The position numbers and the translations under genes were made by a program. A DNA stretch of 64,000 bases from Pseudoduganella plicata (GTDB lineage Bacteria; Pseudomonadota; Gammaproteobacteria; Burkholderiales; Burkholderiaceae_D). The number at the start of each line of letters is the position of its first letter. The stretch's first letter is position 1. Positions 41,876 to 51,600 of this stretch are shown here, piece after piece. The DNA lies in assembly GCF_004421005.1 (NCBI RefSeq), contig NZ_CP038026.1, positions 5,642,001 to 5,706,000 of the forward strand, in the 5' to 3' direction. A model generated the notes under the pieces. That model was given only the letters and a program-made list of their open reading frames with translations, was not told the DNA's origin and did not search any database.

Positions 41876-43291
41876 ATGAGCAAGCCGATCGACCGCAATC
41901 GCCGCACCGTCATCAAGGGCCTGTCCACGCTGGCGCTGGCGCCATTGGCGGGCCACGCCGCGGGCGCGAAGGATTCGCAGGCCCGTCCCAATATTCTGTT
42001 CATCCTGGCCGACGACCTGGGCTACGCGGACCTGGGCGTCTACGGCCAGCGCGACTTCGCCACGCCAAACCTGGACCGGCTGGCCGCGCAGGGCGTGCGG
42101 CTGACGCAGGCCTATTCCAATTCCGCAGTCTGCTCCGCCACGCGTTTCGGCCTGATTACGGGACGCTACCAGTACCGCCTGCGCGGCGGGCTGGAAGAGC
42201 CGCTGGCCGGCGCGTCCGATGCCGTCGGCCTGCCGCCGGATCATCCCACGCTGCCGTCGCTGCTGCAGAAGGCGGGCTATCGCACCGCGCTGTTCGGCAA
42301 ATGGCATCTGGGTTCGCTGCCGAATTTCGGCCCGCTGAAAAGCGGCTACGACACGTTCTACGGCAACTACGGCGGTGCCATCGACTACTTCACGCACAAG
42401 CCGGGCGTTGGCGCGCACGTAAAGGAAGACCTGTACGAAGGCGAAGTACCCGTGCATGAAGCGGGCTACTACACGGACCTGCTGGGCGAGCGCGCCGCGG
42501 GCTTCATCCGCAAGCAGACTCCGGGGCAGCCGTTCCTGCTGTCGCTGCACTACACGGCGCCGCACTGGCCGTGGGAAGGTCCGAAGGACGAGGAAGTCTC
42601 GCGCGAGATCGACAATATCTTCCACTACGACGGCGGCAGCCTGGCCACCTACGGCAAGATGGTGGCGGCGCTGGATGCCTCCGTCGGCCGCGTGCTGAAG
42701 GCACTGGAAGAGAAGGGCCTGGCGGAGAACACCATCGTCGTCTTCACCAGCGATAACGGCGGCGAGCGCTTCTCGCAGACGTGGCCGTTCTCGGGCCAGA
42801 AGACGGAACTGCTGGAAGGCGGCATCCGCGTGCCGGCCCTGGTGCGCTGGCCCGCGCGCATCCGCGCCAGGGCGGTGAGCCACCAGGTGGCGATCAGCAT
42901 GGACTGGCTGCCGACATTGCTGGCGGCGGCCGGCACCGCGCCGGCGGCGTCGCACCCCAGCGATGGCCACAACCTGTTGCCCGTGCTGCTGGGCGACGAG
43001 AAGCCGGGCGAGCGCACGCTGTTCTGGCGCTACAAGGCCAACGAACAGAAGGCCGTGCGCGCGGGCGACTGGAAATACCTCAAACTGAACGAAAACGAAT
43101 TCCTGTTCGACCTCTCGCGGGACCAGCGCGAACGGGCCAACCTGGCGGCAAAACATCCGGACAAGCTGGCCGACCTGAAAGCGCAGTGGGACGACTGGAA
43201 CGCCGGCATGCTGCCGATCACGCCGGACGTCAACACCCATGGCGTGACGGGCGAGGTGCAGGCGGACCGGTACGGGCCTCGGATCGACTGA
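41876..43291 (+). CDS. Tat-exported arylsulfatase-type sulfatase
   Basis: A 471-residue sulfatase. The twin-arginine signal is NRRTVIKGLS with a hydrophobic stretch to HAAG. The metal site begins at ILADDLGYAD (D46, D47). The modification motif is C86-S-A-T-R90 in SAVCSATRFGLITGR; C86 would become formylglycine by the aerobic maturation enzyme. Further marks are ALFGKWHLGSLPNFG and FTSDNGGER. It is probably periplasmic and removes sulfate from organic esters, perhaps polysaccharides. No maturation enzyme is in the window. GAGGAGG precedes the ATG. Alanine in place of the usual proline (CxPxR) is seen in some family members. Confidence 0.88.
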   Translation: MSKPIDRNRRTVIKGLSTLALAPLAGHAAGAKDSQARPNILFILADDLGYADLGVYGQRDFATPNLDRLAAQGVRLTQAYSNSAVCSATRFGLITGRYQYRLRGGLEEPLAGASDAVGLPPDHPTLPSLLQKAGYRTALFGKWHLGSLPNFGPLKSGYDTFYGNYGGAIDYFTHKPGVGAHVKEDLYEGEVPVHEAGYYTDLLGERAAGFIRKQTPGQPFLLSLHYTAPHWPWEGPKDEEVSREIDNIFHYDGGSLATYGKMVAALDASVGRVLKALEEKGLAENTIVVFTSDNGGERFSQTWPFSGQKTELLEGGIRVPALVRWPARIRARAVSHQVAISMDWLPTLLAAAGTAPAASHPSDGHNLLPVLLGDEKPGERTLFWRYKANEQKAVRAGDWKYLKLNENEFLFDLSRDQRERANLAAKHPDKLADLKAQWDDWNAGMLPITPDVNTHGVTGEVQADRYGPRID

Positions 43292-43354
43292 GGTCGGAAG
43301 GCGCCGCCGGCGTGTGCTACCATCAGTCAACCTCGTTTGACAAGGAACGGTATC

Positions 43355-44122
43355 ATGGCAATCGTCGCAACCAATACAGTCGTCCACCCGGCGCACCATG
43401 CTGCGCGCCCCGCGCCGGCTGGCGCACCGGCTGCCAAGGCGCCAGCCGCGTCGCTGTCGCCGGCGTCTTCCGGCGTCGCTATTTCCTCGCTTGCCGCCAG
43501 GCTGTCGCGGGCGGAGGGTGCCGCCGGAGCGCAGAATGCCGGGCTGTCGCACGAGGCGCTCGGCGACAAGGTGCGCAGCAACATCGAGCGCATCACCTAC
43601 CCGCTGGACGCACAGCACAAGGCCGCGGCGGCGCGGCAAGTGCCCGACCCGGCCGATGCAAATGCCACCGCGTCGGCACTGGCGGCCAATGCCTATATCG
43701 AGAACCTGCGCGGCCCCAATCCCTTTGCGGGGCTGTCGCGCGAGCAGCTCTCGACGATCGCCAACGACACCAGCGGCACGTTCACCATCAATGAGCAACG
43801 CGCCGCCTACCGCCAGGCGTACGACGAGGAACAGCAGTGGCGCACGCGGGCCGTGGCACAGGCGATGCAGGAATACCACGAGACGGGCAAGCTGACCAAT
43901 TTCTTCAGCGCGGCGCTGGAGCATTTCAACGGGCTGCCCCGGACCGAGCAGGCGCTGTATCCGGCATCCTACGCGGGCGACCTGCGGGACAAGATCGAAC
44001 TCGACTTCAATTACTTCACCCACACGCCGGGCGGGAAGTCAGGTCCGGCCGACCTGAATTTGCCGGACCTCCACGAGGATGCCGCCGGGGCGCTGCGCTG
44101 GCCCGAGTCGCCATTGCCCTGA
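43355..44122 (+). CDS. Protein of unknown function, 255 aa
   Basis: I do not recognise this protein. The first 70 residues are Ala/Pro-rich and probably disordered, without a signal peptide. The rest is predicted largely helical and highly charged (LGDKVRSNIERITYPLDAQHKA, FTINEQRAAYRQAYDEEQQW, QAMQEYHETGKLTNFFSAAL, AGDLRDKIELDFNYFTHT). AAGGA lies eight bases before the ATG. It follows the sulfatase gene by 63 bases on the same strand and converges on the metallo-beta-lactamase-fold gene. Composition is like that of secreted effector or phage-tail associated proteins with flexible N-termini, which is only an impression. Confidence 0.6.
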   Translation: MAIVATNTVVHPAHHAARPAPAGAPAAKAPAASLSPASSGVAISSLAARLSRAEGAAGAQNAGLSHEALGDKVRSNIERITYPLDAQHKAAAARQVPDPADANATASALAANAYIENLRGPNPFAGLSREQLSTIANDTSGTFTINEQRAAYRQAYDEEQQWRTRAVAQAMQEYHETGKLTNFFSAALEHFNGLPRTEQALYPASYAGDLRDKIELDFNYFTHTPGGKSGPADLNLPDLHEDAAGALRWPESPLP

Positions 44123-44138
44123 TCGAGACGGGCGGACG

Positions 44139-45128
44139 TCAGCCGCCAGGCACGGACGCCCGCTGCAGCGAGCTGTATGGCAGCGGCAGCCATTCGAATC
44201 CCTTGCCCTGGACGCGCACGTAGCCGATGCCGGGGAACGACACGTGTGCGGCCGCCACGAGGTAGCCTCCTGCGGCGGCATCCTTCAGCGCAGCCTTGCG
44301 CTGGCGGGCGGCGGCGGGACTGTCGACGTCGAATGCGATCGTCACGTCCGGCTCGGCGAACTGCACGTCCTGCGCGTGCAGCATGTCGCCCCAGAAGTGC
44401 AGCGCCCTGTCGCCGCTCCTGGCCACGTAGACGGTGTGGCCCGGCGTGTGGCCCACGGCGGGCGACGTCCGGATCCCCGGCAGCAGCTCGGTGGCGCCGT
44501 CGAACGTCTTCACCTTGCCGGCTGCACGATACGGCGCGAACTGCGCCGCCGCCTGGTCGAACCCCGCGCGCTGGTTTTCCGGCGCGCGCGCCCGGTTCCC
44601 CATATCGAGCCAGAACGCCGCATCGTGCCGGTTGACGTAGATATCGGCGTTGGGGAACAGCATCTTCCCGCCGGCGGACAGGCCGCCCGAGTGATCGCCA
44701 TGGATGTGCGTGAGCAGTACAGCGTCGATCTGTTCGGCGCTGTAGCCGGCCGCGCGGATGCTCTCTTGCAGGCGGCCGCCTGCGTCGGGGCCGAACAGCG
44801 CGCCGGCGCCCGTGTCGACCAGTACCAGGTGCTTGCCCGTGTTGACGAGGAAGGCATTGATTGAGGTTTCGACGCGCGGCGCCAGGTGGCTGCGCGCCAG
44901 CGTCGTGCGGACATGCTGCGTCGACGTGCCGGTCAGCAGCTCGTCGAGCGGGATGGTGACGGTGCCGTCGGACAGCGCCGTGACTTCGAATGTTCCGAGC
45001 AGGGTCCGGTAATAGCCCGGCGCCTGCGTCAGTACCTGCGGCGCGGCGGCGCTGGCCGGTGCCGCCGGATTGCCTGCCAGCGCCGCGGCCAGCAGCAGCG
45101 CCGTTCCCATCGTTTTCATCGTTTTCAT
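44139..45128 (-). CDS. Exported metallo-beta-lactamase-fold hydrolase
   Basis: A 329-residue protein with a signal peptide (ALLLAAALAGNPAAPASA) and an MBL fold. The zinc-binding motif is H141-I-H143-G-D145-H146, with H227 and H231 (VGHTPGHTVYV) and D259-region residues completing the site. Such exported MBL proteins include quorum-quenching lactonases and related hydrolases; DAVLLTHIHGDHSGG with a following long loop fits lactonase-like members, but the substrate is unproven. AGGAACGG sets the start. It is divergent from a LysR regulator 116 bases away, which probably controls it. Confidence 0.85.
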   Translation of the reverse strand: MKTMKTMGTALLLAAALAGNPAAPASAAAPQVLTQAPGYYRTLLGTFEVTALSDGTVTIPLDELLTGTSTQHVRTTLARSHLAPRVETSINAFLVNTGKHLVLVDTGAGALFGPDAGGRLQESIRAAGYSAEQIDAVLLTHIHGDHSGGLSAGGKMLFPNADIYVNRHDAAFWLDMGNRARAPENQRAGFDQAAAQFAPYRAAGKVKTFDGATELLPGIRTSPAVGHTPGHTVYVARSGDRALHFWGDMLHAQDVQFAEPDVTIAFDVDSPAAARQRKAALKDAAAGGYLVAAAHVSFPGIGYVRVQGKGFEWLPLPYSSLQRASVPGG

Positions 45129-45198
45129 CCGTTCCTCCCTGAGCGCGTCGTTTCGCGCGGCATGACCGCATGATCGGGCAAGCCTGCCCATTGCACAA

Positions 45199-45226
45199 AT
45201 CGATTGATACAATGTTCATTATCGAT
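45199..45226. promoter_or_regulatory. Candidate LysR-type operator
   Basis: Two ATCGAT palindromes (45199-45204 and 45221-45226) lie 22 bases apart, two helical turns, and enclose the dyad ACAATG-TT-CATTAT. The AT-rich site sits between the divergent MBL-fold and LysR genes, where such regulators usually bind. Confidence 0.5.
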
Positions 45227-45244
45227 ACGAATGATGGGCTGACC

Positions 45245-46177
45245 ATGATCGACGAACGCCGGTTCCGCGGCATCGACCTGAACCTGCTGGTGACGTTTCT
45301 GGTGCTGATGCGCGAACGCAGCGTGTCGCGCGCGGCCGCGAAGCTGTTCATCGGCCAGCCTGCAGCCAGTGCCGCATTGGCGCGGCTGCGCGAGCAGTTC
45401 GGCGACGAGCTGCTGGTCCGCACGCCCGCCGGCATGGTGCCGACGGCGCGCGCGCAGGAGCTGGAGGCCACGTTGACGCCGGTTGTCGAGCAGATGCAGG
45501 CGGCGCTGTTCGCGCCGGCCAGCTTCGATCCGGCCGGCGCGGAGCACACGTTTACCGTCGGCGTGCCGGACTGGGTCGAGATCTGGCTGCTGCCAGGACT
45601 GCTCGGGCGCCTGCGGGAACAGGCACCGGGCGTGCGGATTGCCGTGCGGGCCAGCGACCCGTTTTCGTTTGTCGAGATGCTGGAAAACGGCCAGATCGAC
45701 CTGGCGATCGGGCCGCAGGTGGACGGCCCGCGCTGGCTCAGGACGCGCCGCCTGCGCACGATGGCATTCCGCTGCCTGTACCGGCGCAGCCTGACGGACG
45801 GCACGCCGCTGACCCTGGACCAATACGTCGCCAACCCGCACGTGCTGGTCAGCTACCGCGCCGTGTTCGAAAGCGCGGCCGACGAGATGCTGGCGGGGCT
45901 GGGGCTGCGGCGCGACGTGCGCTGCACCACACCGCGCTTCGCCACGCTGCCCGAACTGCTGCGCGCAAGTCCCCTCATCGCGACGGTGCCGGACGTGCTG
46001 GCCGAGCGCTGGGCCGGCCGCCAGCTGGTGGATTCGCCCATCCCGTTCGCGCTGCCCGGTTTCGTCGCCACCGCCGCATGGCATGCGCGGCGCGCCCAGG
46101 ACCCGGCGCTCGTCTGGCTGTTGGGGGCGATCGAGGTTGTGGCGGCGCAGGGCCGGCGGCAAACCCGCCAAAGGTGA
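45245..46177 (+). CDS. LysR-family transcriptional regulator
   Basis: A 310-residue LysR regulator. The N-terminal winged helix-turn-helix is LLVTFLVLMRERSVSRAAAKLF with the recognition part GQPAASAALARLREQFGD, and the type 2 periplasmic-binding-like effector domain spans about 95-300 (FTVGVPDWVEIWLLPGLL, LENGQIDLAIGPQ). The ATG at 45245 gives the usual LysR start; an earlier in-frame Met near 45212 would fall in the operator. It probably regulates the divergent MBL-fold gene and itself. The effector is unknown. Confidence 0.88.
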   Translation: MIDERRFRGIDLNLLVTFLVLMRERSVSRAAAKLFIGQPAASAALARLREQFGDELLVRTPAGMVPTARAQELEATLTPVVEQMQAALFAPASFDPAGAEHTFTVGVPDWVEIWLLPGLLGRLREQAPGVRIAVRASDPFSFVEMLENGQIDLAIGPQVDGPRWLRTRRLRTMAFRCLYRRSLTDGTPLTLDQYVANPHVLVSYRAVFESAADEMLAGLGLRRDVRCTTPRFATLPELLRASPLIATVPDVLAERWAGRQLVDSPIPFALPGFVATAAWHARRAQDPALVWLLGAIEVVAAQGRRQTRQR

Positions 46178-46188
46178 TGCCGGGAGGG

Positions 46189-46225
46189 GCGATACCACTT
46201 CGCGGGCCGTTCAAAGCGGTATCGC
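46189..46225. repeat. Inverted repeat after the LysR gene
   Basis: GCGATACC and GGTATCGC, 21 bases apart, form a perfect 8-base dyad 11 bases after the LysR stop. No T run follows. The rest of the gap to the chitinase gene (to 46420) shows no gene. Confidence 0.4.
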
Positions 46226-46420
46226 TGCCATAACAGCTTGTCCCGTTTCGGACATGTACGGCGCCCGCCGTGACAGGCTTTCCGGCCTGGAGGCCATGCG
46301 TGCCTGACCGTAACTGGTATTGGTCCGAAAGGAAGTTCTGAAACCACTTGACGACGTTCCTGCAGCAGCCCATCGTGTCCGCAGCGTCCGCCGGGGCGCG
46401 AGTTCAACGACGGAGACACC

Positions 46421-47818
46421 ATGCAGACATCCACGATCGCCGCGCCGGCCCTGGCACTGCTGCTGACCGCCTGCGGCGGCAGCGACCCCGCCGCGCCGGC
46501 GGCCCCGCGCACGCTGGCCGGTGGCGTCGTCGCCAGCTGCCCCGCATGGAGCGCCGCCCAGGTCTATACGACCGGCATGTGCGCCACCTACCAGGGCAAG
46601 CAGTACGAAGCGAAATGGTGGAACCAGGCCAGCGCGCCGACGGCCGATCCGTATGGCGCGTGGAAGTACCTGGGCGATGCGACCGGGCCCGTGCCCGATC
46701 CCGAAACGCCCACGCAGCCGGGCGGCGTGCCGACCAGGGCGCAGGCCGAGGCGCGCGAGGCGCAGTTGACGGACAACGACTTCTTCAGGAAGGTCAAAGC
46801 GTCGGTGCGCACGCTCGACAACGCGGCGGTGGAAGCGGTCACGCCCGGCGCACCCGCCAATCCCGTCAACGTACGCCGTATCGAGCGCCTGCTGCCCGCG
46901 GCGAAGTGGGACTACTACTTCCCCGCGCGCGAATCGAGCTACACGTACACGCGTTTCTTGCAGGCGGTGGCGAAATTCCCGGCCGTGTGCGACGACTACG
47001 CGGACGGCCGCAACGCCGATGCCATTTGCCGCCATGCGCTGGCGACGATGTTCGCGCACTTCGCGCAGGAGACCGGCGACCATAACGCCAGCATCCCGCT
47101 GCCGCAGTGGCGCCAGGGCCTGAAGTACCTGCGCGAGTTGGGCTGCGACGAGACAGGCACGAGCTGCGGCTACAACGCCGAATGCGCCGACCCCGTCTTC
47201 AACACCGTCTGGGCCTGCGGCACGAATGCGGACGGCACGTATAAAAAATACTTCGGGCGCGGCGCCAAGCAGCTGTCGTACAACTATAACTACGGCCCGT
47301 TCTCGCAGGCGATGCACAACGGCGACCAGTCGGTGCTGCTGAAAAATCCCGACCTCGTCGCGTCGACGTGGCTCAACCTGGCCTCGGCCACGTTCTTCTT
47401 CGTCTATCCGCAGCCGCCCAAGCCTTCCATGCTGCACGTGATCGACGGCACGTGGGTGCCGAATGCGGCCGACACGGCGGCCGGCGCGGGCAACAACTTC
47501 GCCACGACGATCATGATCATCAACGCCGAATGCGGCACCGGCACGGAAAAGGCGGCTGCGCAGAACCGCATCGACTACTACAAGGAGTTCGCGCGGGACA
47601 TGGGCTGGAACGTGGCCGGCGAACAGCTGTCGTGCGCGACGATGGGACGTTTCGGTCCATCCAGTTCGGCCGCCTATCCGATCTATTGGGAGAAGAACTG
47701 GAACGGCGGCGGCGACCACCAGTGCCAGCTGGTCAGCTACCAGACGCCGTACAGCGCGTTGATGCCGGGGAACTACGTCCGGTGCGTCGAGAAGAACTGG
47801 GGGGTGGTATTGCGATGA
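46421..47818 (+). CDS. GH19 chitinase lipoprotein with chitin-binding domain
   Basis: A 465-residue protein. It begins with a lipoprotein signal whose lipobox is LLTAC (C18). A CBM5/12-type chitin-binding module follows at about 37-84 (WSAAQVYTTGMCATYQGKQY, AKWWNQASAPTADPYGAWKYLG). A linker of about 20 residues (PDPETPTQPGG) leads to the glycoside hydrolase family 19 catalytic domain (about 115-460). The probable general acid is the glutamate in MFAHFAQETGDHN, with YFGRGAKQLSYNYNYGPFSQAM as the family signature. It would be anchored in the outer membrane and hydrolyse chitin. GGAG precedes the ATG. Confidence 0.9.
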   Translation: MQTSTIAAPALALLLTACGGSDPAAPAAPRTLAGGVVASCPAWSAAQVYTTGMCATYQGKQYEAKWWNQASAPTADPYGAWKYLGDATGPVPDPETPTQPGGVPTRAQAEAREAQLTDNDFFRKVKASVRTLDNAAVEAVTPGAPANPVNVRRIERLLPAAKWDYYFPARESSYTYTRFLQAVAKFPAVCDDYADGRNADAICRHALATMFAHFAQETGDHNASIPLPQWRQGLKYLRELGCDETGTSCGYNAECADPVFNTVWACGTNADGTYKKYFGRGAKQLSYNYNYGPFSQAMHNGDQSVLLKNPDLVASTWLNLASATFFFVYPQPPKPSMLHVIDGTWVPNAADTAAGAGNNFATTIMIINAECGTGTEKAAAQNRIDYYKEFARDMGWNVAGEQLSCATMGRFGPSSSAAYPIYWEKNWNGGGDHQCQLVSYQTPYSALMPGNYVRCVEKNWGVVLR

Positions 47819-47852
47819 TCAGGGCCTGGACGGCCGGCGCGGGCCCGGCATC

Positions 47853-48572
47853 TCAGTGCTGCCGGTCCACGTCGTATGAACCGAACACTTCCTGCGCCGA
47901 GCGGTTTTCCGGCAGTACGTAGACGATGCCGTTGGTGCCCTTGAATGCCGGGCCGACGACGCGGTCGAAGAAGTCCCTGGGCACATTGATGCAGCCGTAG
48001 GAGACCCGGTTGTCGAGCGGCGTCGGGCTGGCCAGGCGCTCGGCCCGGCGCTCTTTCGGCGCCGTCGTGACGACGCGATGCAGCGAGATCGCGGCATCGT
48101 AGTCGACCCACAGGATTTCTGTACCGTGCAGGTTGCGATCGAGCGCGGCGACGAAGCGGCCGGCAGGCGTCGTGCGTTCCTCGGGCCGGATCGCCGACAG
48201 CTTGCGCTCGCCGATGCCCGGGACGGAGTCGTCGCCAATGGCCAGTCCCAGCAGGACGGGCGCCGCGCCACGCAGCACGCCGTCGGCATGGAACGCATAC
48301 GCCGTGGCGTACTGCTTGTCGACGATGATGAAGGGAAGGCGGCGATGGTTGTCGGAGTCGACGATCCAGTCCGCCAACTGCCGTGCTTCGGCCGATGGCG
48401 TGACGTTGCCGAAATCGGCCCGCGCCGGTGGCCCGACGTACGCGGGGATTGCCGGCGTGTCAGTCGCGATGGCCGGGGCGGCGGCGACTGCGCACGCCAG
48501 GGCGGCGGTACCGAGGGCAAAGCAACAGCGGCGGACGAGCTTCTCGAGGGAGGTCGTGGTCGTTTTTTTCAT
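47853..48572 (-). CDS. Exported L,D-transpeptidase catalytic domain protein
   Basis: A 239-residue protein with a signal peptide (FALGTAALACAVAAAPAIA) and an L,D-transpeptidase (YkuD-like) domain. The catalytic motif is S191-Y-G-C194-I-N in RVSYGCINVP, with C194 as nucleophile and H165 as the upstream histidine (SLHRV). Such enzymes make 3-3 cross-links or attach lipoproteins to peptidoglycan, although short forms may serve other roles. The N-terminal part is longer than the minimal domain and holds no recognised module. It converges on the chitinase gene. Confidence 0.8.
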   Translation of the reverse strand: MKKTTTTSLEKLVRRCCFALGTAALACAVAAAPAIATDTPAIPAYVGPPARADFGNVTPSAEARQLADWIVDSDNHRRLPFIIVDKQYATAYAFHADGVLRGAAPVLLGLAIGDDSVPGIGERKLSAIRPEERTTPAGRFVAALDRNLHGTEILWVDYDAAISLHRVVTTAPKERRAERLASPTPLDNRVSYGCINVPRDFFDRVVGPAFKGTNGIVYVLPENRSAQEVFGSYDVDRQH

Positions 48573-48646
48573 TTTTCCATATGCGTGGTCGGATGGTAAC
48601 GCGATGTTCGCACCCGGCCGGAGCGTGCCGGCCGGGCATTCGCACG

Positions 48647-51600
48647 TCAGTTGCGGTCCTGCTTCCTGATGCGGTGCGCAGGCACGGTGGTTGCGGGTTC
48701 GGACGGCGGTTTCCCGGCTGGTGCGTCAGGTGACGCCGTAGGAACCTGCACGGGCACTGGCACGTCAGTTGACGCCGTGGGAACCTGCACGGGCACTGGC
48801 ACGTCAGTTGACGCCGTGGGAACCTGCACGGGCACTGGCGCTGCAGGCACGTCCGGTCGCGGCTCGTCGAAGCGGGGAGGCAGCGAGAGTGTCTGCAGCC
48901 CGACTTCCGAAGGCGCCAGCACGATGACGGGCGCTGCGGTGTCCCGCGTCGCGACCGGCACGTTCGATATGGGCGTCTGCACCGGTGGATACGGCTGTGC
49001 GGCACCCGAAGAAGGCGTCGGCGGCGTTGCCGGCGCGGTTGGTGCCGGCGGCGCTGGCGGCAAGGCGGGCGTCGACGGCGGCGGCGTGACCGGTGCCGGT
49101 GGCGTCACCGGCGGAACCACTGCCGGCGGGACCACCACCGGCGGCACAATCACCGGCGGCTCTACAACCGGCGGCACTACAACCGGCGGCGCAACGGGCG
49201 GAGGCGCAACGGGCGGCGCAACGGCCGCTGCCTGCACGGTCAGCGTGCCGCGCGTGTAGGTAATCGCGTAGTTCCCGGGTGTAAAGGTGCCGCCGGTGGC
49301 GTCGCTGGGCGTGATCATGTAGGTACCCGGCGTGGCCGACGAAGCGACGGTGCCGGGACTGGTCTGGGTGACACTGCCGACGGTTTCGCCGTTGGCCAGG
49401 CCGCTGGTGGTGAAGCCGGTCAGGGCCACGCTCTCGTCATAGGCCCTGGTCACGCTGTCGGCCGTCACTGTCAAAGGAGCCTGCTGAATCACCAGCGTGC
49501 CGTTCAGATAGGTGATGGCATAATTGGACGGCGTGAACGTACCGCCGTCGGCGGCACCCGGAACGATGGCATACGGGCTGCCGGCCACGCTGGCGCTCGC
49601 CACCGTGCCGGCGCTGGCCGGATTCACGCTGCCGATGGTCTCGCCGTTGACCAGCCCGGTCTGGGTAAAGGCCGATGGCGACAGCACCAGGGTCTGGCCG
49701 TACGTCTTGGTCGCATCGTTTGCGCGCACGGTCAGCGGTGCCGGCGTGATGTTGGCGGTGGTAGCCGCGGTCGCGTTGGCAGTGTAGTTGGCCGCATCGG
49801 CGCCGCTGATGCCGATGCCGGTCACAGAGACCGCCTTGCCGTCGCCGACGTTGGGATCGACGAAGTTCGCCGCGGTGGCGGTGAGGTCGAGCAGGTCGCC
49901 GGCCACGCGGTTGTCCGCCAGTGCGACCACGTCGTTCCTGTTGCCGTCATAGGTCTTGTTGGTGCCCGTCGCGGTCACCATAAGGGGCCGAGGCGTGATG
50001 TCGGCCGCTGTCGTGCCGGAACCTGCCGTCGTGCCGAACGGCGCAAACAGCGCGAACTTCGCGGCGTCCGCGCCGCCCAGCGTATAGCCGGTAAAAGCGA
50101 CCGGCTTGGCGGTGCCCACGTTCTTGTTGTCGAACGTCGCATTGCCTGCCACCAGCGCGACGCTGTTGCCGGTATGCGGATCGCCGCGCAACGACAGGGT
50201 GGCCGCGTTATTGCCATCGTAGACCTTGTTGTCGGCCTGCCCGAATACCCATGCCCTGGCATCGATGGTGCCGGAGGCAACCTTGTCCGTGTAAGCCGCG
50301 ATCTCGGTGGTCGTGCCGGTGTAGGTGGCCGGATTGAAGCGGATCGTCGTCGCCATGGCGCTGACGGAGGCCGGCTCGATGAAGCGCACGGTGCCGCCGG
50401 CGATGCCCGGGCCGGTACCGTCGTTGTCGGCAATCAACGTCACGACGCCGTTGTCGGCGCTGATCTGGCCGTTTGCCACCACGTCGCCCCGGGCGACCAG
50501 GTCGGCCGAACCGCCGCCGTCGGCCGTGACGGCGGCCACGCTGAGGTTGCGGCCGGCACTCATCGCGATCTTCGCATTGGCGGCGCTGGCCGTCACGGCT
50601 GCCGTGCTGGTGACATCGCGCCCGCCCGTCAGCTCGATGCGCGAACCCATGGCGCTGGCCGTCAGTGCGGCGTTCACCAGCACATCGTTGCCGGCAATAA
50701 GGACCATGGCGGAGCCGGCGGTGCTGGCCGTCATGGCCGCGTTGATCCGCACGTCGTGACCTGCGTCCAGTTGCAGCTTCTGGCCCGTGGTCCAGACAAC
50801 GGCGTCCGCTACGGTGATGTCGTTGGTCGCGGTGATCAGGCGATCCGAACTGGCCAGGCTGGCCGTCACGTCGTCCGGCGTCTCGTCGCCGCCGGCGGCG
50901 GCGATGGTCCAGTTGACCGGATCGAGCAGCCAGGCGCCGGTGCGGCCATGCGGTGCCAGCGTGTTGACGTGAGTGCCGCTACCGAGTACCACGTTCTTGC
51001 CTGACGTCTCGATAAAGCCGCCGTCGCCGCCCCGGGCGCCGCCGCGTGCTGTCAGCGTGGCGTTGACCGCCGTGTCGCCGGCGGACCAGACGGCGATCCG
51101 TCCGCCGTTGCCGCTGCCGATGGCGTCGGCGTGAACCGCGCCGCCGTCCACGACGGTGTCATGCGCTTGCGCGATGGCAGTGTCGCCGTGAAAGCCGCCG
51201 CCAATGTGCACCAGGCCGCCCCCGGCGTCGCCGGACGCGTCGACGATGGCGCCGGCCAGGTTGACGCTGTTGCCGAGCACCTGCACCGTGCCGCCGGTCT
51301 CGCCCGCGGCCAGGCCGGAGGCGTCGAGCGTGCCGCCGACCTGCACGGTGCCCGTCGCGGCATCGCCCGTCAGGCGGATCGTGCCGTTGCGCTGTTCCAG
51401 GCTGCGCGCCTCGATCGCGCCGCTGTTGTTGACGGCGCCCTGCAGCAGGCCGCCGGCGGCGCGTGCGCTCAGCAGCACCTGGCCGCCGTCCGCCTGGATC
51501 AGGCCGCCGTTTCGCACGAGGGCGTCCACTGCGCCCTGGCTGATGCCGACATTCAATAAGCCGTCGCCGGCAACGTCGAGCGTGATCGCACTCCCGGCGG

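Noticed and set aside
48731..48847. 39-bp repeats as a CRISPR array
   Set aside because: The copies are head to tail without unique spacers and lie in frame inside the adhesin gene.
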